Positions 57,030 to 64,000 of a DNA stretch of 64,000 bases are shown here, piece by piece. Position 1 is the stretch's first letter, and each line of letters opens with the position of its first letter. The notes under the pieces were generated by a model, which did no database searches, was not told the origin of the DNA, and worked only from the letters and a program-made list of their open reading frames with translations. Position numbers and translations under genes: made by a program. The DNA comes from an uncultured SAR116 cluster alpha proteobacterium (GTDB taxonomy: Bacteria > Pseudomonadota > Alphaproteobacteria > Puniceispirillales > Marisalimonadaceae). The stretch spans positions 1-64,000 of the forward strand of contig CACNFD010000002.1 in assembly GCA_902619615.1 (NCBI GenBank). Direction: 5' to 3'.

Positions 57030-57941
57030 ATGGAAGCACTAATTTTGACTATTATAGCAACTTCAATCCCATTATTACTTGCAGCCACTGGTGAACTAAT
57101 AGCTGAAAAAAGTGGGATTTTAAATCTTGGAGTTGAAGGGATGATGTTAAGTGGAGCTGTGGGTGCTTTAGGAGCTGTTTTATGGCTTGAAAACCCTTAT
57201 TACGGAATAGTTGCAGGAGCATTATCAGGTGTACTAATGGCATCAATTTTTTCTGTATTTACAATTAATTTCATGACTAATCAAGTTGCTACTGGTTTAG
57301 GTTTAACTATATTTGCTACTGGTCTTACTGGTTTAGCTGGAGCACCTTTAGTTGGCAAGACCATACCCTCTTTGCCCAAAATAGAAATTTTTTTATTATC
57401 AGATGTACCTTTAATCGGGAGTATTTTATTTAAACAAGATTTTGTAGCATATTTATCTATAGCAATAATTATATTTATATCTTTCTTTTTAAAGTATTCA
57501 AAATCAGGAATTATTTTAAGGGCGGTTGGAGATGATCATCAGAGCGCACATTCAGTGGGATATCCAGTAAAAAAAATAAGATGGTATGCAACTTGTTTTG
57601 GTGGAATGTGTGCAGGAATTGGAGGTGCTTATATTCCTTTGGTGTTAACACCACATTGGTCAGAGGGCATGACAGCTGGTAGAGGATGGATTGCACTAGC
57701 TTTAGTCGTTTTTGCTTCTTGGATACCCTGGCGCATTATTGTTGGAGCTTTAATATTTGGAGGAATCACTATTGCACAACTAGTTGGACAGGCAAGGGGT
57801 TGGCCTATCCCTTCACAGTTACTTTCAATGATGCCTTATATAGCAACAATTATTGCATTAACAATGATTTCAGGAAGATTATCTAAAAATAATAGTGTTG
57901 TACCGTCGTCACTTGGTAAACCTTTTTTTGGCAATCAATAA
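57030..57941 (+). CDS. ABC transporter permease (BMP/nucleoside type, YufQ-like)
   Basis: 'LAATGELIAEKSGILNLGVEGMMLSGAVGALGAV', 'NQVATGLGLTIFATGLTGL'. Confidence 0.94.
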   Translation: MEALILTIIATSIPLLLAATGELIAEKSGILNLGVEGMMLSGAVGALGAVLWLENPYYGIVAGALSGVLMASIFSVFTINFMTNQVATGLGLTIFATGLTGLAGAPLVGKTIPSLPKIEIFLLSDVPLIGSILFKQDFVAYLSIAIIIFISFFLKYSKSGIILRAVGDDHQSAHSVGYPVKKIRWYATCFGGMCAGIGGAYIPLVLTPHWSEGMTAGRGWIALALVVFASWIPWRIIVGALIFGGITIAQLVGQARGWPIPSQLLSMMPYIATIIALTMISGRLSKNNSVVPSSLGKPFFGNQ

Positions 57942-58054
57942 AATTGCTAGAAATATTTGCAATTATAAAATATTATTAAAATGTTAATTTTTTTTTAATT
58001 GTCATTTATTTTATTAAGTCTAATATTTTTATAAATTTAAATTGAGGTTCTGAA

Positions 58055-59179
58055 ATGAGAAATATTATTATTTTACTAGGTGTACTTGTAGTCGGTGCAG
58101 TTGGATTTTTGTTTTATCAAGACAAATCTGAAATACCTGTTGCTGAAAAAGAAACATCTGTAACTAAGGTGGGATTTGTATATTTAACAACACCTGGAGA
58201 TCATGGCTGGACATACGCACATGAACTTGGGAAACAAATGGTTGAAAAACGATTTGGCAAAGATGTTAAAGTCTCAGTGGTTGAAAATGTTCCTGAAGGT
58301 CCAGATGCAACAAGAGTAATTAGAGAATTAGCTAAAGGGGGTAATGAAATTATTTTTACTACTTCTTTTGGATACATGGATCCAACATTAAAAGTCGCTA
58401 AAGAATTTCCTGATGTAAAGTTCGAGCATATTACAGGCTACAAAAGATCTAAAAATGTTGCCACTGGTAATATTCGTTTCTATGAAGGTAGATATATACA
58501 AGGTGTGGTAGCTGGATTAATGACTAAAACAAATAAGATTGGTTATATTGGAGCTTATCCTATAGCTGAAGTTATAATGGGAATTAATGCTTTTGCACAA
58601 GGTCTAAAATCTGTGAATAAAGATGCAACAATATCTGTTATCTGGGCAAACACTTGGTATGATCCAGTAAAAGAAGCCGATGCCGCAAAGGTGCATATCG
58701 CTGAAGGAGCTGATGTATTAGCGCAACATACAGACTCTCCAGCTATGCTTCAAATAGCCGAAAAGGAAGGTGCATTAGGTTTTGGTCAATCTACTGACAT
58801 GTCAGCATTTGCACCTAAAGCTCAATTGTTTGCTTCAATTAATAACTGGGGCCCTTACTACATAAAGAAAATTGAGGAACTAAGAAATGGAAAGTGGAAC
58901 ACTGGCGATGGACCTCACCATTGGGCTGGTAACGTTTGGGGTGGCTTGAAATCAGATATGTTAATAATATCAAAGTTCCAAAACATGCCTGATGAAGTTG
59001 CTCAAAAAGCTCAAGAAGCCCTAGATGGTATTAAAACTGGTAAAATAAATATTTTTGCTGGTCCATTAATTGATAACACTGGTAAAGAAATTATTCCTGC
59101 AGGTAAAGCCCTAGATGATGGTGCTTTATGGGGAATGAATTATTACTTACAAGGTGTGGATGGAAAAGTTCCAGGTTAA
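58055..59179 (+). CDS. BMP-family ABC transporter substrate-binding protein
   Basis: 'KVGFVYLTTPGDHGWTYAHELGKQMVEKRFG', 'NIRFYEGRYIQGVVAGLMTKTNKIGYIGAYPIAEVIMGINAFAQG'. Confidence 0.95.
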   Translation: MRNIIILLGVLVVGAVGFLFYQDKSEIPVAEKETSVTKVGFVYLTTPGDHGWTYAHELGKQMVEKRFGKDVKVSVVENVPEGPDATRVIRELAKGGNEIIFTTSFGYMDPTLKVAKEFPDVKFEHITGYKRSKNVATGNIRFYEGRYIQGVVAGLMTKTNKIGYIGAYPIAEVIMGINAFAQGLKSVNKDATISVIWANTWYDPVKEADAAKVHIAEGADVLAQHTDSPAMLQIAEKEGALGFGQSTDMSAFAPKAQLFASINNWGPYYIKKIEELRNGKWNTGDGPHHWAGNVWGGLKSDMLIISKFQNMPDEVAQKAQEALDGIKTGKINIFAGPLIDNTGKEIIPAGKALDDGALWGMNYYLQGVDGKVPG

Positions 59180-59188
59180 TTTTAAATT

Positions 59189-59218
59189 AGGTAGCCATAA
59201 ATTTTATGGTTACCTTTT
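59189..59218 (+). terminator. terminator-like hairpin after BMP SBP gene
   Basis: AGGTAGCCATAAA / TTTATGGTTACCT (one G:U pair) followed by TTT. Confidence 0.65.
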
Positions 59219-59229
59219 CTTCAAATTCT

Positions 59230-59922
59230 GTGAATAAAAATTTTGTAAAATACTTATTATTTTTTTCATTAATAATTCTTTTACCCACTGTTTCTTTTTC
59301 AGAAATTAATATCTCTAAAATTAAAAACAAAGTTTACGTATTAAATATACATGGAAAGAGATTTTTTCTTAGTGAAGATAATTACATAAGATCTGGTGAT
59401 TATTTAAGCACTAGGGAAAAACCTGCTACAATTATTTTTGAAGATAATACAAAAATATGTTTCTCTTCAAATTCTTCTTTAAAAGTTTTAAGAAATAAAG
59501 ACAAAATAAATTTCAAATTCAAAAAAGGTTCAATACTTTTTTCAATAAACAGAAAGTCAAAGGACAATTACAATTTAGCTTTCTTTTCCTATTATTTAGA
59601 CAATATTAAGGATATTATTATTCTCTCAAAAAAAAATAATCTAGAAATAATTAATTTCAAAAAAAGTCTTAATATTTTCTATAAGAATGATATTAACAAA
59701 ATTAATTTACCCTCATTCACAATCTTAGAATTATTAAATAATGGAAACGTTGCTAAAAAAATAAAAATACTAGAAACTAAAAAATTTTCAAAAAAATTTT
59801 TAGAAAATTGTTCGATAAAATTACCAAAAATTAATAAGAGTTATGATAAAACTTTTAAAACTCAATATGGTTGTGTTTCTCAAAATGGAAAATTAGTTTG
59901 TGGTAACAAATACAAAAAATGA
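59230..59922 (+). CDS. secreted FecR-domain-like protein
   Basis: GTG 59230 gives 'MNKNFVKYLLFFSLIILLPTVSFSE' signal peptide; 'GDYLSTREKPATIIFEDNTKICFSSNSSLKVL..FKFKKGSILFSI' FecR-like; track ATG 59206 lies inside the hairpin. Confidence 0.6.
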   Translation: MNKNFVKYLLFFSLIILLPTVSFSEINISKIKNKVYVLNIHGKRFFLSEDNYIRSGDYLSTREKPATIIFEDNTKICFSSNSSLKVLRNKDKINFKFKKGSILFSINRKSKDNYNLAFFSYYLDNIKDIIILSKKNNLEIINFKKSLNIFYKNDINKINLPSFTILELLNNGNVAKKIKILETKKFSKKFLENCSIKLPKINKSYDKTFKTQYGCVSQNGKLVCGNKYKK

Positions 59923-59927
59923 AAATT

Positions 59928-60671
59928 TCATAAATTTAAATATATTATTCTTAATGCAATAAATCCTAATAAAATGAGAGTGATTTTATCAAAAATATCT
60001 TTTGACATATTTTTAGCAAACCATGAACCAAGAGGCATAAAACAAATTAAAACAATTGTAGATACGAAACTTAGAATAGTTATCTCAAAATTAAAAAAAT
60101 CATAATAATACAAAGTAGGAATTTGAAAAATAGACATAACTCCAAAGTAAACTGAAATAGTTGGTATAAACTGGTTTCTTTCTAATTTCATAGAATTTAA
60201 GAAAGTTATAGACACTGGAGCTGAAAGGCCAGCACTTCCTTGAAGCACTCCCCCTCCAGCACCCATTACAAAAACTAATTTTTTTGCTCTTTGATAGGCT
60301 AATTTCCATGAAGGAACAATCAGCTTAAGAGCAATGTAAATTATTACAATAAATGCAACTGAAAGCGTAAGTATTTTTATAGGTAAATTTATTAACAAAA
60401 TGGTGCCAAAGAAAGCACCGATACCGCCACCTAAAGCAAATGACAAAGTAAAAAACATTGGAAGAATTGTTTTTCTAAATTGATAAATCTGGCTTATGTT
60501 TGTTAATAAATTTGGTATGACCATTATTATAACTGCTATTCGAACATCATAAAATGCAGCTATAACAGGTATTGTTATTATAGGTGCTCCCGCACCAGTT
60601 GCACCTTTAAGAGTTCCTCCTAGAGCGAAAGCGACTAAAATTGCAAAAATAGTAATTGGATCAAAAGTCAT
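59928..60671 (-). CDS. TauE/SafE-family sulfite exporter-like permease
   Basis: 'LGGTLKGATGAGAPIITIPVIAAFYDVRIAVIIMVIPNLLTNI', 'GGGVLQGSAGLSAPVSITFL'. Confidence 0.92.
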   Translation of the reverse strand: MTFDPITIFAILVAFALGGTLKGATGAGAPIITIPVIAAFYDVRIAVIIMVIPNLLTNISQIYQFRKTILPMFFTLSFALGGGIGAFFGTILLINLPIKILTLSVAFIVIIYIALKLIVPSWKLAYQRAKKLVFVMGAGGGVLQGSAGLSAPVSITFLNSMKLERNQFIPTISVYFGVMSIFQIPTLYYYDFFNFEITILSFVSTIVLICFMPLGSWFAKNMSKDIFDKITLILLGFIALRIIYLNL

Positions 60672-60678
60672 AAAATCT

Positions 60679-61650
60679 TTAAACTTTTAAAATCAATTTT
60701 CCAAAATGTTGGTTCTCTCTCATACAAGACAAAGCATCTGAAACATCATCAAATTCAAAAATCTTTTCTATAGGTAAAGATAATTTACCTTTAACAACCA
60801 AATCACCTAAATCACTCCACATTTTTGAGTAGACTTCTCTGATTTCGTTTATTGATCTAGTTCTAAAAGTGACACCGCGATAATTTATTCTTCTTAAAGC
60901 ATGAAGATCACAGTTGAACTCTGTATTACCTCCAGCTAACCTTCCTACGTTTACTATTGTTCCTTTTACTTTGGATGCTTTCATATTTTCGTTGATTGTA
61001 TAACCAGAAAGTTGATCTATAATTAAATCTACACCTTCGTTATTAGTTGCTTGTAATACCTGATCAACCCAGTCTCTATCTTTTGAATTTACCACCAGGT
61101 CAGCACCAATAGATTTTAATTTATCAAATTTTTCTGGCTTTGTAGATGTTCCTATAACTAGTTTAGCCCCTAAATGTTTTGCTATCTGGAGTCCCATTAG
61201 ACCAACGCCTGAACTTGCTCCTTGTATTAAAATTGATTGTCCTTTACTAAAATTACCAATTGTAACAATAGCGTTGTGCATCGTTGCTAGAGCTATCGGT
61301 AATGTACTAGCTGTAGCAAAATCCATTTTATTGTCAGGTATCTTTATAACTCTTCCATAATCTGCAATTGCATATTCAGCCCAAACTGAAGCTCCTGAAC
61401 ACATAACTCTATCACCAATTGAGAGATTTTTTACATGTTCTCCACATTCAATAATTTCTCCTGAAAATTCCATGCCAACAATCGTACCAGGACCCCCAGC
61501 CGCACCATGAGCACCACCATCCGCTACTACCATATCAGCTCTATTCAATCCACATGCATGTACCTTTACGAGAACATCACTATCCTTTGGCGATGGTGTA
61601 TCTACATCTATTATTTGAACTCCAGTTTCAACTACTGTGACCGCTTTCAT
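60679..61650 (-). CDS. zinc-type alcohol dehydrogenase / quinone oxidoreductase (MDR) family
   Basis: 'VKVHACGLNRADMVVADG', 'GMEFSGEIIECGEHV', 'ILIQGASSGVGLMGLQIAKHLGAKLVIGTSTKPEKF'. Confidence 0.94.
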   Translation of the reverse strand: MKAVTVVETGVQIIDVDTPSPKDSDVLVKVHACGLNRADMVVADGGAHGAAGGPGTIVGMEFSGEIIECGEHVKNLSIGDRVMCSGASVWAEYAIADYGRVIKIPDNKMDFATASTLPIALATMHNAIVTIGNFSKGQSILIQGASSGVGLMGLQIAKHLGAKLVIGTSTKPEKFDKLKSIGADLVVNSKDRDWVDQVLQATNNEGVDLIIDQLSGYTINENMKASKVKGTIVNVGRLAGGNTEFNCDLHALRRINYRGVTFRTRSINEIREVYSKMWSDLGDLVVKGKLSLPIEKIFEFDDVSDALSCMRENQHFGKLILKV

Positions 61651-61675
61651 TCTAATCCTTTCAAATATTTTAATT

Positions 61676-62434
61676 TTATGATCTTGCTTCTTTAATCTTA
61701 TTACTTAAACCCTCAGCGTAAATTCTTACATCACTAGCCAATGTAGCTAAATCATAACCATTAGATAATTTTTCTTTTAAATAATAAGGAGAAAGACAAT
61801 GTATACCAACTTTGATTTTGTTGTTTTTACAAGCATCATAAATTTTGTTTATAGCGGTAATCATTTCAGGCTCAACTCTATCTAAACCAGGTTTGAAACC
61901 CATTGAAATACTTAGATCTGAAGGCCCAATATAAATCCCTGTTAATCCTTCAATAGCAGCTATTTTTTCAACATTTTCAAGCGCTTCAACTGTTTCTATC
62001 ATAGCAAACGAAATAATTTTATCATTTGCCTCATCATGATAGTTTGCACCATGAACCATTAGGGCTCTGGTTGGCCCAGAACTTCGGTGACCTTCTGGAG
62101 CATACCTAGTAGCCCCTACGAAATTAATTGCATCTTCGGGAGTGTTTATCATTGGACATATAATACCTAAGGCACCTGCATCTAATGACTTCATTATAAT
62201 ACCCGGCTCGTTCCATGGGACCCTTACCATAGGAGTTTTACCTGAGCCTGAAATTACTTGTAACATGTTTAACATAGCTTGATAATCAACAAGCCCGTGT
62301 TGCATATCAATTGTAATAGAATCAAAATCATTCAAAGACATCATTTCTGCAGTTACAGTGCTCGGTATTGAACACCAAGCATTGATGGCACCTTTTTTTT
62401 TAGCCCAACAATCTCTTAAAGTTTGTTGTTTCAT
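61676..62434 (-). CDS. HpcH/HpaI aldolase family protein
   Basis: 'FDSITIDMQHGLVDY', 'PMVRVPWNEPGIIMKSLDAGALGIICPMINTPEDA', 'GIYIGPSDLSISMGF'. Confidence 0.94.
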   Translation of the reverse strand: MKQQTLRDCWAKKKGAINAWCSIPSTVTAEMMSLNDFDSITIDMQHGLVDYQAMLNMLQVISGSGKTPMVRVPWNEPGIIMKSLDAGALGIICPMINTPEDAINFVGATRYAPEGHRSSGPTRALMVHGANYHDEANDKIISFAMIETVEALENVEKIAAIEGLTGIYIGPSDLSISMGFKPGLDRVEPEMITAINKIYDACKNNKIKVGIHCLSPYYLKEKLSNGYDLATLASDVRIYAEGLSNKIKEARS

Positions 62435-62443
62435 TTTTTTCTC

Positions 62444-63427
62444 CTATAAAACATTTTTATTTATAATAACTTCAGGATCTACTTTGTCATCAAATACATC
62501 AAGTACATTTTGAACAGCTTGTTTAGACATCCTTATTGTTGCCTCTTGAGTAACCCCTGCAATATGAGGAGAAAGTAGAATATTATCTAGACTAAATAAC
62601 GGATTTGAAGACGTGGATGGCTCATCATCGTAAACATCTAATCCAGCAGCTCTAATTTTATTAGATTTTAGAGCATCTAATAATGCGACTTCATTAATAA
62701 TTCCTCCTCTTGCACAATTAATCAAAAAAGCACTTTCTTTCATAATTTTAAACTCATTTTCGGAAAACATATTAGTAGTTTCTTCATTTTTAGGACAATG
62801 TAATGAAACAGCATCCATTTCATGTAAAACATCTAGATAGTTAATTACATAATTAGCGCCTGATTTTTTTATTTTTGATGCATCAACATAAGGATCATAT
62901 ACAAAAACTTTCATATCAAATGCAAGAGCCCTTTTAACTAATCTAGAGCCTATTCTACCAAAACCAATTACTAATAAATTCTTTTCTGCAACATCCCACG
63001 CACGTATATCCCAACGAGTAGCCCAATCAGCTTTCCGAGCAAATTGATCATAGTAAAAAACATTTTTTGATAATGCCAACAACATAAACATTGCATGTTC
63101 GGCAACTGAGATCATATTTGAATGAGCAGCAATAGCTAGGGGGATGCCACAATCATCTAAAGCATCAACATCAATAGAATCATAACCAACACCGTGTCTT
63201 GAAATCACTTGAAGGTTTTTTGAATGTTCAATTATTTTTCTTGATATATTGGCAGTTCTTACTGTGATACCGTGAACTTCTTTTGCAGCTTCCAAAATTT
63301 CATCTTCATTTGCTGACATAATTGTAATGGGTTCAATATCATTTCTTTGTAATAACAACTTTTGACCTTCTTCATGAAGACCTTGAACCATTAAAACTTT
63401 CTTTTTATTATTTAAATTTATATTCAT
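62444..63427 (-). CDS. D-2-hydroxyacid dehydrogenase (SerA/phosphoglycerate DH-like)
   Basis: 'VISRHGVGYDSIDVDALDDCGIPLAIAAHSNMISVAEHAMFMLLALSKN', 'LLVIGFGRIGSRLVKRALAF', 'LSPHIAGVTQEA'; start at ATG 63427 preferred over 63478. Confidence 0.94.
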   Translation of the reverse strand: MNINLNNKKKVLMVQGLHEEGQKLLLQRNDIEPITIMSANEDEILEAAKEVHGITVRTANISRKIIEHSKNLQVISRHGVGYDSIDVDALDDCGIPLAIAAHSNMISVAEHAMFMLLALSKNVFYYDQFARKADWATRWDIRAWDVAEKNLLVIGFGRIGSRLVKRALAFDMKVFVYDPYVDASKIKKSGANYVINYLDVLHEMDAVSLHCPKNEETTNMFSENEFKIMKESAFLINCARGGIINEVALLDALKSNKIRAAGLDVYDDEPSTSSNPLFSLDNILLSPHIAGVTQEATIRMSKQAVQNVLDVFDDKVDPEVIINKNVL

Positions 63428-63601
63428 AATAATTTCCCCCCAACCATTTACTAAACAAATAAAAATTATTGCAAGCAAGAATATATTTTTCTTATTATTT
63501 TAGCTAAAATGGTAGTCTATAGAAATAAAATTTGTAAGCAAAATTTATTGAAAATATAACAGATTTATTTAATAATGTTGGTTTAAAATTTGCATATTTG
63601 A

Positions 63602-64000
63602 ATGAGTATGAAAAAAAATTTCTTTCGAAAAGTTGGTTTTGGTATTGGTCCAAATGAAACAGTGCCAGATGATCCTCTATATTGGGCACAAAATCAAGTT
63701 GATAAAATACCACCCTTAATATGGGGTGATACTATACGTAGTGGTCAAGAGATGCTTAATTATTACGCAGAGTGGGTATATAAAGATAGAGAAATTTTGA
63801 GGAAAAAGTATAAAAACAATCGTCAAGCTTATAGAGAAGCAAAAAATAAACTGCGTAATAAGGTTGGAAAACGTTATTTTGAAAATCTTGAAATATGTAT
63901 TAGACAAAATACTGCATTAAAAAGTGAATTTCCAGTATTTGAGAGATTATGGTTTTTCTGGTGCAATCATTTTGCAATTATAGATAAAGATGCAATGCCA
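63602..64000 (+). CDS. DUF1800 family protein, N-terminal part (runs off window)
   Basis: Open frame to window edge: 'MSMKKNFFRKVGFGIGPNETVPDDPLYWAQNQVD...FPVFERLWFFWCNHFAIIDKDAMP'; absent from ORF track because no stop in window. Confidence 0.8.
   Translation, partial: MSMKKNFFRKVGFGIGPNETVPDDPLYWAQNQVDKIPPLIWGDTIRSGQEMLNYYAEWVYKDREILRKKYKNNRQAYREAKNKLRNKVGKRYFENLEICIRQNTALKSEFPVFERLWFFWCNHFAIIDKDAMP

Noticed and set aside
57941-58054. AATTGC...GCAATT hairpin between the BMP permease and SBP genes
   Set aside because: Only 6 bp with a long loop and no adjacent T-tract; not distinguishable from chance in AT-rich DNA.
1-64000. CRISPR arrays, tRNA/rRNA genes, transposases/integrases, prophage or defence genes
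   Set aside because: Looked for direct repeats, cloverleaf-like segments and characteristic proteins; none seen. Intergenic space is too short for most of these.

Overview
The window is an AT-rich, densely packed bacterial segment. Gene content suggests a streamlined, probably marine alphaproteobacterium; that is inference, as no rRNA or tRNA was seen. It has about 62 credible CDSs, most of them catabolic or transport genes. (a) 22-36 kb holds a near-complete aerobic purine route: XdhAB, 8-oxoguanine deaminase-like, membrane cytochrome-fused PuuD urate oxidase, HIU hydrolase, OHCU decarboxylase, PuuE-like allantoinase, allantoicase and ureidoglycolate lyase. (b) Woven into it are hydantoin-type genes: HyuA/HyuB, a D-hydantoinase-like amidohydrolase and three hydantoin-racemase-family paralogs. 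Only one paralog keeps the expected catalytic Cys pair. There is also a DctPQM TRAP transporter. (c) 44.8-51 kb is a PrpF / isopropylmalate-DH-like / enoyl-CoA hydratase / CaiB / HMG-CoA-lyase-like operon, divergent from a TAXI-TRAP transporter. (d) There is a Pot-like ABC system and a BMP-type nucleoside-like ABC system. (e) YdiJ-like FAD/FeS and BisC-like Mo enzymes lie in tandem. Notable non-coding structure includes two palindromes with equal 5-nt spacers in the Pot-like divergent promoter, stem-loops after three solute-binding-protein genes plus one that would sequester the dctQ start, and eight convergent gene ends that nearly touch (five with exactly 5 nt between stops). No CRISPR array, mobile element, rRNA or tRNA was recognised. 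All names are homology recognition by eye; no searches were run.
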